NCBI GenBank assembly: GCA_014281115.1
Contig: JACONQ010000017.1
Span: 2,108,001 to 2,172,000 of the forward strand
Reading direction: 5' to 3'
Source: Laburnicola sp. R22_1
Taxonomy: Eukaryota; Ascomycota; Dothideomycetes; Pleosporales; Didymosphaeriaceae
DNA length: 64,000 bases
Shown: positions 47,897 to 58,915 of the stretch, in pieces
How the letters are laid out: every line of letters starts with the position of its first letter
Numbering within the stretch: position 1 is the stretch's first letter
Made by a program: the position numbers and the translations under genes
Notes under the pieces: generated by a model
Database searches by the model: none
What the model saw: only the letters and a program-made list of their open reading frames with translations
Told to the model about the DNA's origin: nothing

Positions 47897-47910
47897 GCTA
47901 GGCTCATAAC
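47897..47910 (-). promoter_or_regulatory. Primer-binding site of G1, matching the initiator tRNA anticodon arm
   Basis: Directly inside the 5' LTR. The plus strand reads GCTAGGCTCATAAC, which equals the anticodon arm of eukaryotic initiator tRNA-Met (GCTGGGCTCATAAC) with one TG-to-TA change. Copia-type elements can prime from a cleaved half of this tRNA. Confidence 0.7.
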
Positions 47911-48090
47911 TGTAAGATAGTAGAGATCATAGTAATTCATAGTAATATGGGTTGACTATAAGAAAAGAGGTGTCTTATTACTATGGAGGACTAAGGGCCT
48001 AAAGGTGTATAGGTGAGGCTAGGCATAAGGTTATTCCGGCCGAGGTTATGTGACTAAGGACCGATTATACAGTTATGCGGCAGTCTTATA
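47911..48090 (-). repeat. 5' LTR of G1
   Basis: 180 bp, begins TGTAAGATAGTAGAG and ends GCGGCAGTCTTATA (CA decayed to TA). Pairs with 41483-41662. Confidence 0.92.
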
Positions 48091-48095
48091 TAATA

Positions 48096-50237
48096 CTATA
48101 TCTATTAATATTAAGCTAGACTATAAAATAAGTATTTACTTTTATATTTCTCTTTCCTATAAAGTTTTTAAAGGAAATTAGTATCTTTAAGTAAAGTAGT
48201 TTAGTTTTAAGCTAGTTTTAGATAGTTTTTATATACTTTAAAGTAATAAAGTTTTAAGTGCTAGTACTAGTGTCTATTAAGGCTTATAACCTAAAAGCTA
48301 ATTTTTAAAATATAATTTATATTAGTATAACTAGCTAGGGGCCTTTAAATAACTTAGGAATCTTTACTATCTTACTACCTATAGGTAGTAATTTTAGTTT
48401 AGTATTTATATTTTATAGTTAAAATTATAGTTTATTTAAATAAATTAGTTTAGTAGCTTTTATATAAGCTACTAGATTAAGGTAGTCTAGTAGTATATAT
48501 TTAAAGCCTTATTATTTAATAAATTACTTATCTCTATATTAGAGTAGTAGATAAAACTAAGTTTATTTAAATTAAAATGATTTTCTACTTGTATATTTAC
48601 TTATATAGCTGCCTTAAAGTAATAATATAAGTATAGGCCTCTAAATTCTTTACTACAATTAAAGTAGGCGTTATTTCTTATATACTATACTTTAGTCTAA
48701 TTATAAAAAGTTAATAGAAAAGTAGGTTTAAAATAAGGTGTTTATTTTCTAGTTACTATATATAAAGGCTTTAATCTAAAAGGTAGTACTTTATAAGGAG
48801 TTTTTATATACGCCTAAAAAAAGTTTATTATAATATTATTATAAAGAGTGTAGCTAGTTATAGTTACCTAGCGTTTAATTACTAAATAATTTATAATAGA
48901 GGTTTTTATTTTTTTCTAAAGTATTAACTTAAAACTTTTAGTTAATTTAAGTTATAATTTATTCTTCTGGATCTTTATATTTAGTCTACCTTTCTTAGCT
49001 AAGTTTTTAAAAGCCTATAAAAATATCTAGGTATCTATTCTATTAAGGAGAAAAAGTTTATAAAACTTTTTATATAGTAAGTGTTTTTAAAAATTCAAAA
49101 GTAAGTTAAGTTAATAATTTTCTTTAAAAGCCTAATTTATTTAATACTAATTGTATATAGCCTTTTAATGTGCGCCTTTAAAGTAGCTAAGTATAGCTTT
49201 TATAAAATTATTTTAATTTTCTATATAGTTATTTTCTTAGTAATAGTCTATATTAACCTAAATTTTATTATATATATTCTTTAGCTAATCTTTACTATAA
49301 AAGCTAAGCTAACCTTCTTTATAGTACTTATTAATATTAAGTAGCTTTATAAAGTATTTTAGCTTAAATATACTAAAAAGATAATAGAAATATATTTACC
49401 TTAAAATATATCTATTTAGGCGCTATTAGTAAGCGTAGTTTATACATATTTTAGAACTAAAATATAGTAAAAAGTTCTCTAATAGAAATTTTAATATAGA
49501 TATTATATAGTAATATAATAGTTTATTGTTTGTATTTCTTTATAAATAATAGTAAGAGCCCTTAGTTTACTCTACGTTATGTTGCTATATATACGCTCCT
49601 TTTATCTCTTTTATTACCTATTCTTTTAAAGGACTTAGTTTACGTTATTATTTTATTATTATTATTATTATTGTTACTACTAGCATATTTACATAGTGTT
49701 GTAAGTAGTAAGCAGATAGAGGTACTAGTGCGTATACTTCTTATTATTATTCTCTTTAATAGTAGTTAACTACGTATAGTAATATATAGCGAGATAGTTA
49801 TAGTTATTTTAAAGGTGCTTCTTTAGGAGGTAAAGGTTCTAGAGCTCTGCTATATACGCCGCGTATGCTAGACTGTTATATAACTACTTATATAGCAGCT
49901 ATAGACTAACCTCCTTAAGCTAGACAATCTAGAGATTTGTCTACACCTAGCGTAGGTCTAGTAGGCCTTTTAAATACTATATACCTATCTTTTTAAATAT
50001 ATCTCTTAGTCTTTTAGTATATAATAGAATTATAGCTTTGTTAACTTGCATATACACTTTAATAAGTGCCCTAGGCGTAAGAATAAGTTATATTAGTTAG
50101 TTTAGCTGTGGTGTTGCGTTTAACATAGTAGCAGAAGAAGAAAGTAGAGGATAAGATAAGTAAGCATTGATATTTTAACCTATTATGCGGGCTTATAGGG
50201 AGCTAGATAATAGTTTTGCCTATAGTAACGCGTTATA
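48096..50237 (-). pseudogene. Heavily degraded retroelement relic, probably Gypsy-type gag and protease
   Basis: On the minus strand near 48280-48245 a frame reads ALIDTSTST then NFITL after a stop, like the DTGA start of a retropepsin; LISFKNFIGKRNIKVNTYF follows near 48190-48135. Right of it the decayed sequence would be Gag. It is cut on the left by G1. No LTR was found. Very AT-rich with stops everywhere; a weak assignment from one motif region. An (ATT)n tract lies near 49645-49680. Confidence 0.35.
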
Positions 50238-50239
50238 TA

Positions 50240-52103
50240 ACGTGGTTCACTAGCGAGTAACCCACACTAGTAAGCGCGCCACCTTTGCCAAGACCCCACC
50301 ATCACTAACAATACCATTATAATACAACCACCTACCATGTCTTCTAAGCCATCTAATAAAGCTCGGTTACTTATTGCTATTAGAGCTATTAAACAAGACC
50401 CAAATCTTACAGAGCGAGCAGCAGCAGGGCTGTATAACGTTAATCGCAGAACGCTTAATTAAAGACGCAACGGAACGACTACACAACGCGATAACCTACC
50501 TAAATTAAAGAATTTTACTCTCCTTAAGGAGTAGGCGCTTATTAATTATATAATCGAGCTAGACACGCGTGGATTCCCTTCTACAAAGCTTATAATCCGC
50601 ATAATGGCCGATTCACTACGTTTACAGAGAGGAAAGCTACCTATTAGCATTAACTAGACAGACAGGTTTATTAAGCGCAGACGTGAAGTTAAAACGCGTT
50701 AGTCTTGGTTATACGACAACTAGAGGGCACGATAGGAAAATCCTAAGGTTATAAACGCGTGGTTTAAGCTTGTGGAGGGCATTAAAGTTAAGTACGGCAT
50801 TACAGATAAGGACACCTACAACTTTGATAAATTAGGCTTCCTAATGGGGGTTATAGGGTCTTAGCTTGTGGTTACTGCATTAGAGAGGCGTGCGAAACCC
50901 AAATTAATATAGCTAGGCGACCGCTAGTGAATTACGGTGATCCAGGGTATCTGCGCTGCTAGATGGGCAATCCCTCCCTTTATTATCTACGCTAGCAAGC
51001 GTTATATCTCCACCTGGTACGAAGACGCGTTAATTCCTAGCGATTGGGTAATCGCTGTCAGCAAGAATAGCTAGACAAACAACAAGCTTAGTATCGCGTG
51101 GTTAAAACACTTTAACGCGCATACAAAGGGACGCGCTAAAGAAACCTATTAGCTACTAGTTATTAACGGCCATAAGAGCCATAACTTAATTAAGTTCTAG
51201 GATTACTATAAGGAATATAAGATTATTACTCTCTATATACTGCTATATTTATTACACCTACTACAGCTATTAGATATAGGCTGTTTCTCCCCGCTAAAAA
51301 AGGCATATAGTGCTAAGATCTTAGGCTTAGCGTGTTGGCTAATAACCCACATTACAAAGATCGAGTTCCTTCTAGCCTTTAAAACCGCGTTTTTAAAGAT
51401 TTTCTCTGTAGAGATAATTAAGGGTGATTTTCGCGGTGCTGGGCTAGTCCCATTAAATTCAGAGGAGGTGTTGCAGCATCTTAACATCCGCATCTATATA
51501 CCTAGTCTGCCTATTAAAGAGCCTACTACCTAGGAGTCTAAAACACTAAGTAATCTACGCGAATTTAAGGCGTAATCAACACTAGTTCGCAAGAGAATTA
51601 GAGATCACTTTAATTCATTACCAACTTTAACTATGCAGGTGCTTAAGAAGCTTAAAAAAGGCGCTCTAAGTGCAATGCATAGTTAGGTACTAGTGTTAGA
51701 TAAAATTTCAGGCCTTCGCAAGACAATTAAGGAGACTATAAGGTAAAAATCGCGTAAAAGGAGGTATATCCAGCATTAGGGATTACTTATAGTAGTAGAG
51801 GGATCTTAGCTAGTCACTTCTAAGGACGCTAGTAGATAGAAGAAGGGTAAATAGTTATTAGGTACTAGTCGCGCTATAACAGGGCTATTAACTTAATAGT
51901 ATTGTAGCATCTGTAGGCAACCTGGACACAATGCACAAACCTGCTAGGAAGTTAAAGAGGAAGAATCTAAATTAAATGCATTAACTCAGTATATATTTTC
52001 AAGTAGTGTTGCGACGCAGTCTAATAATAAATAAAATGGTTTGGTGGGGTCTTGGCAAAGGTAGCGTGCTTACTAGTGTAGGTCACTCGCTAGTAAACCA
52101 CGT
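50240..52103 (+). mobile_element. E: pogo-like DNA transposon
   Basis: 1864 bp, flanked by TA (50238-50239 and 52104-52105). Ends read ACGTGGTTCACTAGCGAGTA at the left and the near-identical complement at the right. Then ACTAGTAAGC and CTTTGCCAAGACCCCACCA at both ends; this inner 19-bp block is the same as in C3. Confidence 0.9.
50337..52034 (+). pseudogene. E transposase with C-terminal CCHC knuckle, broken
   Basis: ATG at 50337, TAA at 52032, 565 codons in one frame. Starts MSSKPSNKARLLIAIRAIKQ, then a psq helix-turn-helix (LTERAAAGLYNVNRRTLN). The core has NFDKLGF (first Asp kept), LLVINGHKSHN (second Asp to Asn), and LLQLLDIGCFSPLKKAY (third Asp kept; codon preceded by A). Near 51905 lies CSICRQPGHNAQTC, a complete CCHC zinc knuckle (C-x2-C-x4-H-x4-C). 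About fifteen TAG/TAA stops replace Gln and Trp codons. No frame shift is needed over the full length. Confidence 0.85.
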
Positions 52104-52105
52104 TA

Positions 52106-52981
52106 TACTTATAGTATATAAGTATAGAGTAGTTACTAATATGTGCATAGGTATAGTATACCTAACTAATATAATTAATATTATATAACTTATTACGTGA
52201 CTAATAACTAAGCGTACACGCTTACTATGGCCGGCTAACGTCTCTTATAGTAAAAATGGCCAAAGGAAACAATAACAATATAGTAAAAAGTTTTATTCTA
52301 TTATAAAGTAGGTACTATAAGCGAGGGCAGATATTATAATATATATTAGAGCGCTAGTTAGGACGTGTATTAAAATATAACTAGACAGAATAAGCTTTAC
52401 TTAATTATATAAAAGTAGCGTAAACTATATAATAAACTAAGTATTCTTAGGCTAGAGTTTTTTAAAGGTACATAAATTTAGTGCTATAAATTATAAGCAT
52501 TTTTAATAAAAGAAAAAGCGTTATTAAAGATAAATAAGTTTTTATTAATAGCTGCGTTATTAGCACTATTAGAGTAGGATTAAGATTTTTTCTCTATTGT
52601 ATATATTATAGTATAAGGTATCTATACTTTAACTATAATAAAAGCTTATTTAAATATATTAGCGCACTTATATAAAGCCTAAATAATACTTTGTTATTTA
52701 AGATTATTTTTAGACTTTATAATAGCCTTAGCTACTAATTTTAATAACTTCTTTAAAAGTAAGCCTTAAGAAAAGTAATATTAAGCCTAAAGCTAATAAG
52801 TAGTAAGTAATTATTTTATTTCTAGACTATATTAGAGTAATTAGTTTAGTTTAAATTATGCTAAAAACGCGCTAAACGTCTTAATAGTTTTAAATTTAGC
52901 TTTACCTTAGTACAAAAGCTACTTAAAATTTATTAGCAAAAATTTATTACTTAGCTAATCTACTTTAAGTATAATAATTTT
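52106..52981. other. AT-rich relic right of E
   Basis: Degraded sequence with no recognisable protein, joining directly to dispersed repeat copy 6. Probably the interior of the element that copy 6 bounds. Confidence 0.45.
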
Positions 52982-53105
52982 TTTTTGTAATTACCTTTTT
53001 CACGCTCTTTTTGATTACTAAGCAAGAGGCTCTGCTTTTTTTGTTATGTTATTTAAGATGAAAGCCTTTGTCGTGCTACCTCTAGGTAGTTAATTTAACG
53101 TCACA
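52982..53105 (-). repeat. Dispersed terminal-type repeat, copy 6
   Basis: Reverse copy, one of the best preserved: GTAATTACCTTTTTCACGC, GATTACTAAGCAAGAGGCTC, and the outer end TTAATTTAACGTCACA. Confidence 0.75.
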
Positions 53106-54163
53106 CATAATAATATATTAATTATACTTAAAAGCATTATAAAAAATTCTATTAAGGTAGACCTTTCTAAGTAGTTTAACTATACTTCTCTTTTTTATAA
53201 AGTTAAATAGACAACTAGTAGTTTTAAAAGTAACTATTAGTTGCTTTCTTTACTTAATAAATAACAAATTACTAATATAGTAAAGTGGAAAAATGCTACT
53301 ATAAGTATTATATAAAATATTATTAGTAAGATATAAGTAAATATTCCCCTTAATATTATTTATTCTAGAACTATCTAGAAGTAAAAGGAATATAGGAAAT
53401 ATTCTAAAAGTGTTCTAAATTAAAAAGTAATAGCTTACTATAATATAAGTAGTAATAAAATTAAATAAAGTAAAAGTTATAAAAACGGTATAGTAAATAG
53501 ACCCAAACTAGTAAATTTTATATAGCGTATAAGCTAGTATATAACCTAAGCTAGGTAAACAATAAAGTATAAAATAAAATATATAAAATTTTAATCTCTA
53601 TATTACTTTTATATCTTAATTCTAATCCCTTCGCTTTATAATTTATACCCTTACTATAATAGCGCTAAAAAGTAGTTATTGGGCAAGTTAGCTCTATAAA
53701 ATATAGTGTAGTAGTTATTATTTATTAATTACTTATTATATTTAGAATGTTAAAACTTTAATAAGAGAATAGATAGCAGAGTAATATAAGGCATAATAAG
53801 AAGTAACTAAGTATGTTAGGTAGTAGTAGTAAATAAGATAAATTTCTATAAAGTAAAAATTCTCTATAGGTAGTATTATATAGTAAAGGTTATCTAACCT
53901 ATCTAACCTTAGTATATACCCAGATTTTATAATATTTTTTAAGGTTACTTTTACCTTAAGAGTGATATAGCTTAGTAAAATAGATCTTATAGTTACTAAC
54001 TAGCGCTATATATTCCTTTTAGTAGAGAAATATATTTATTTATATCTTAAGCACCTAAGTGTCTGTATATAGGGCTATAGTTATAATTAAAAGAAATAAT
54101 TAGCTATCTAAAAAATACTAAAATAAGTAAAAAAAGAAAAAGGAAAAGATTTAGAAAGAGTAA
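53106..54163. other. AT-rich relic left of F
   Basis: About 1 kb of degraded sequence with stops in all frames. No repeat or gene recognised. Confidence 0.45.
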
Positions 54164-54165
54164 TA

Positions 54166-56016
54166 ACGTGTTTACAAGCGTGCCGTTAGTACAAGCGAGC
54201 CGTTAACCCTACCAACTTTCTATACTTAAAAAGCCACGTAGTTTAACAACACATTAAAATTCTATTAATATAATAGCTTTCCTAAATTAAGCAGTATCTA
54301 TAGAAGCCTTCTTGCACGTACGTAAGTTGTGCCCAGGCTCCCTGCAGCGCGTGCAGCGCGCTGAAGCCTGCCGGCTCGCACCTAACTGCGCCTGGCTATA
54401 CCGCGTTTCTCCCTCTAGTTGCTGCTTAATAGCCTTCTGAGCAATAATATTCTCTTCCTCTGCCTTTGATAGAGTGCCTCGCTTCTAGATCTGCTTTTTT
54501 TTGCGCTGTTTACGCGTTATGGCTGCCTTATTTGCCCTTTATAGACTAGCTATCTTATTATGTATAATTACTATTAAATGCGCCATTCTCTTAGCCCCTC
54601 TTGTAAGCTGATTAAGCGACTGGATAACTAATATAGGAGAGGATCCTTAATGCCTTTAGATCCGCTTACAAACTAGAGTTAACTAAGCGCCTAGCTTGCG
54701 CGCGTTGCTTGGTGTTGCAGACTTCTATAGGGTCTCTAGTAGGGCTGCTAGCGACAGCGTATGAAGCTTTATATTAAGCTTTAATATTACCGCCTCTAGA
54801 TTGTGTGGGACTAGCCTAGCGCCTTAAAAGCTTACGCAGATATTCTCCTTTGTAATTAACTGGTTGTAGGCGGCGCGGAAGGCTGGTAGGAACTCAAGCT
54901 TAGTGATATGGTTAATGTGGTCGCGTATTAGGCCCTTGACCTGGCGCCCGTACGCCTGCTTTAATGGCGAGAAATAGCCAACGTTAAGTGGTTGCAGAAG
55001 GTGTGACAAATGTGGCGGCATATAGAGAGTGTAGATCTTGTTCTTCTTATAGATCTTTTGGAATTCGAGCGAGTTGTAACTCTTATGGCTGTTAAGTATT
55101 AGTAGCTAACGCGCGCCCACTTTACGCTCTACTGTATACTTAATAAAATGCTGTACCTAGGCAACACTAAGCTTGTTCGTAGTCTAGCTATTGTTACTAA
55201 GACTAATAGCCCAGTCACCTGGTATATTGTCGCCCTTGTACCAGGCAGAGAGGTGGTACTAGCCAGCGAAGATAATAAAGGGCGGGATTGCCCACCCAGC
55301 AGCGTTGATTCCGTGGATCGCTGTCACCTACTCACAATTGCCTGGCTGGATCGCTTTTGGCCGGCCACGCCTCTCTAAGCCAGTAACGACTAGCTGGGAG
55401 GATATTTTACCTATTAGAAAGCCAGTCTCGTCGAAGTTGAAGGTATCCTTGTTGCAGATACTGTAGGTGGCCTTTGTACGTGCTACTAGCTTAAACTAGG
55501 CCTGTATAACTGTTGGGTCCTCGCAGAGGGCTCGCTGTCGATTGTAGGGTCGATTAAATCGCGTTGTGAGGCTGTCTGTTCGCTTGACAAAGTTCCTAGG
55601 CCACTGCTGGCTAATGTGGCCTGCGCTGCGCTTAGTGAGCAGCTTATTTGCCATATCTTGTACAGCACCTAGAGTGGGCGCAAAGCCTCGCGAATCTAGG
55701 TTAAGTATTTGCTCAACAATCACCTCCTCTTCTAGCTTGGTAAGCTTCTTTGATTTGGGCTGGTAATTGCGTCGCGTAGTAATTCCGGCGCGTCGGTTGC
55801 GCAGCGTTGATTGAGGGACGTTAAACGTTAAGGCAGCGCGATTTTCGCTCTAAATCTGATTTTTATTAATAGCTGAGATAGCAAGGAAGATATCTCCTTC
55901 GTTATAGGGCAATTGAGTTGTAGTTGGTTGAGGCATTGTAGTTTGCTTATCGCGCGTTACGGAAAGTTGGTGGGGTTGACGGCTCGCTTGTACTGACGGC
56001 ACGCTTATAAACACGT
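54166..56016 (-). mobile_element. F: pogo-like DNA transposon of the D group, lightly degraded
   Basis: 1851 bp, flanked by TA (54164-54165 and 56017-56018). Ends ACGTGTTTACAAGCGTGCCG at the left and ACGTGTTTATAAGCGTGCCG as the complement at the right. Then CAAGCGAGCCGT and an inner ACCCCACCAACTTTC (left: ACCCTACCAACTTTC). Best-preserved D-group copy. Confidence 0.9.
54287..55936 (-). pseudogene. F transposase with complete CCHC knuckle, broken
   Basis: Start complementary to 55934-55936, stop at 54287-54289, 550 codons in one frame. N-terminus MPQPTTTQLPYNEGDIFLAI, helix-turn-helix, then a Tc5/CENP-B-like part. In the core the first Asp is kept (NFDETGF, codon after C), the second is Asn ([14 protein letters not shown]), and the third is Asn (LLQPLNVGYFSPLKQAY). 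The tail has CTRCREPGHNLRTC, a full C-x2-C-x4-H-x4-C knuckle. Fewer stops than in D1-D3, mostly TAG for TGG or CAG. Confidence 0.85.
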
Positions 56017-56018
56017 TA

Positions 56019-58796
56019 TAAGCGTTTATAATAAGAAACTAATAAAAGATTATACTAGTTCTAATTAGATACGTAGAATATTATAGTCTACTACGTCCTA
56101 CCTTTTTTTTCTAAGTACTATACTACTGTATTTTAATGAGTAATTTAATTTTTGCTACGCTTATGTATAGTATAGTAGTAAGCTAAACTAACTAGTAATA
56201 AAGTATAATTATTACTAAATTCTTAATTCTTTACTAGCTTTCTAATCTTTTCTATATTTACTTTTTAGGTTACTGGTATGCTTTACCGCTATTTTATACT
56301 AATTATTAATTATTATTAGCTTCTAAACTCTACTAGCAATAATTTTTATTAATAGGTTCCTAGGTAAGTAAAAAGAGCTTATTAATAGCTAACTAGCACT
56401 AACTAGTATAGTTTCCCACTATTAGAATAACTAAGAAGTAAAGAAACGCTAAATATAATATAACTATACTAGTAGGTATTTCTTATCTTAAATATAGTAG
56501 TAATTATAATATTAGATTTATTAGTATAGTAATGTGTTGCTACTTTCTATTTAGTTATATAATCTTTAACTCTAAATAGTACTTTTAAGGTACAAGTAAG
56601 GCTTATTATAAGACTTATTAGTTTAATAGGAAGAATTATTACTTAGTAAGTTTTTTAACTATTATTATCTATTAGGTGCTAATTAGTACTTGCTAGTGCT
56701 AACTAGCGCTATTATGCTCTAACTAACTCTATTATAGATAAATCTAGTAAAGAAGAACTTTTATAACTAGTTAAAGCTTAATTTTAAAAAATTTAACTAG
56801 CCTATCCCTATAATTAGAGGAAAGATAACTAATAAAGAGTAATAAAATGCTTTTTAGCTTTATGCTATTAAGTAAAAGGAGATTATTAAGATTTACTAGA
56901 ATATAGAAGCTAATATAAAAAATAGTATTTATTTTAGCAGCTATAAGTTCTATTATTATCTTTATTTAGGCACTGCTAATTTAGATACTTTATATTTATA
57001 GTCTAGTTTTAAGTTAAACTTCTATTTACGCACTAATAATAAGATTGCTTAAATAATAACCTTTTAGCTAAATATTATAAGGATAATAATAAGAGGGCTT
57101 CTAAGGTTATAAATTACTTCTCTAATCCTTTATAATAACTAATAAGTCCTAACTAGTACTAACTAGTAGAAAATATTATTTATAAGTACTATATAGTATA
57201 TATAAAAACTAAGGTTTATAATATACATAATACTAGTTTTTAGACTTTAATCTTATAATTCTAATTTACTTTTAAGCTTAGTACGCTATATAAGTAAAAA
57301 TTGTCAAAATAGATTACGTAATATAGTGAAAGGTAGGTAGGTAGTAATATAATAAGTATAAAATACTTATATAATAAGGTAGATAGTATTCTAGTAAGAT
57401 AGATAGTAAGATGACTAACTTGGATACTTTTTCTAACTTGGGATTTTGGCTTGTTTATATAGATAAATTCACGTGACTATACACATGCTAGAAAGTTATT
57501 AACTTCTACTTTAGGAAACTAATAGTTCTTTATCTAAAATTACGCAATAACACGTGATTAATAAGATAAAGAAAATTCTAAAGTCTAGACTTTCTAGACT
57601 GTCCGTTTTCGTCTAATCTTAAACCAGACAACGAGCTAAAAGATAAGTAACTACTTATTACACTACTATATAATCTATAGTATAAACTATATAATAGATA
57701 ATAAGTATTACTATAAAATAAAAGCTTAATAAAGTAAAATTACTTTTAGCTTTATATTTTAACAAGAATAATAAGTACTAAACTATATTTAACACTCTTG
57801 TATATTATACTCCTAATCTATATAATAAAAAAAGGCAGCTTATACTACCCTTATACTTGACTACCTAAACTAAGAAAACTAAATTTATAAAAAATACTAC
57901 TTTTATTTAAGTTTAAACTTATAAAAGAAATATAATTTTATAAAAAAACTACTAGAACTTTAAACTTTAAATAGTAGTTATATATAAAGTAAAAGGACTA
58001 TTTTTTAATAATTTATAATTGCTAGTTTTAGTAGGTAATTCTAGTAAATAGGTGCAGTTATAGTTTAATAGGAATTACTAGCTTCTAACTAGTGCTACTA
58101 GATAATCTAGATCTTTAATAGTAGCTATTAAGTAAAAATTAGTAATTATAGGTAGTCTAGTTTAATAGTCTATAGGGTCTACTTTTAATTAGTAATAACT
58201 AGCGCTATGTATATCTTCTAAAATAGATATTAAAAGTTTTAACTATTCTTTTCCTATCCTTAGTAAGACTTATATAGTTTTTAGTAATAATTTTACTTTC
58301 TAGCTATTTTAGTAAAGCACTTTATACTAATTTATTAAAATACTTTACTTTAAAGCTATCTATATAGTACTAAACTATCTATAAAAGATATATACTAGGT
58401 CTTCTAGAATAAAAAAATAGTAGTACTTACTTATTATTACTTTTAAAATAAATTAAAAAAATACTAAAATATCTTATAAATCTAAAAAATAGACAATTGC
58501 AATTATAATTAAGTATCTCCCCTCTTTTTAGAAGGTTATTTACAGCCTTAACCCATTAGTATTAGTATTATATATTTTAATTTCCTTATAGTTATCTTAA
58601 GGTATTTCTAGTACTCTTTAAAAGTAGGTAGACTAATTAACATAGCTAGTTTCTAGCTATATTAATTTTTAAAGTAACTAGACTATTTTATTAAGTACTT
58701 CTATAATTTATTACTTTTTTACTACCTATTAAGAAGGTAGTTTATTTTATAAATATTATTACCTAACTAGTATAAAGTATTATAAATAGGCTTTTA
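56019..58796. other. Long AT-rich relic between F and repeat copy 7
   Basis: 2.8 kb with no recognisable protein. A less decayed patch at about 57300-57620 has GTAGGTAGGTAG, GATAGATAGTAAGATGA, a TATATAGATA box and two CACGTGA sites; it may be an LTR or the end of a younger insertion, but I found no partner copy. Confidence 0.45.
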
Positions 58797-58915
58797 TGTG
58801 GCGTTAGATTAACTACCTATGGGTAGCACGATAAAGGCTTTCATTTTAAATAACATAAAAAAGCAGAGTCCCCTGCTTAGTAATCAAAAAGAGCGTAAAA
58901 AGGTAATTACAAAAA
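58797..58915 (+). repeat. Dispersed terminal-type repeat, copy 7
   Basis: Forward copy: TGTGGCGTTAGATTAACTAC, CTGCTTAGTAATCAAAAAG, GGTAATTACAAAAAAAG. Faces copy 6 across about 5.7 kb. Similarity to copy 4 goes on past the inner side. Confidence 0.75.

Larger units (their letters stand above)
41483..48090 (-). mobile_element. G1: Ty1/Copia LTR retrotransposon
   Basis: 6608 bp with 180-bp LTRs and a perfect 5-bp duplication TAATA (41478-41482 and 48091-48095). Coding strand is minus: leader and gag on the right, then protease, integrase, reverse transcriptase, RNase H to the left, which is the Copia order. All frames carry RIP-type stops. Confidence 0.95.

Noticed and set aside
52982..58915. 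Reading repeat copies 6 and 7 as the outer ends of one transposon carrying F
   Set aside because: Their TGTGACG ends face each other, and similarity between copies 4 and 7 continues on the opposite side, so the repeats more likely bound elements lying outside this interval.
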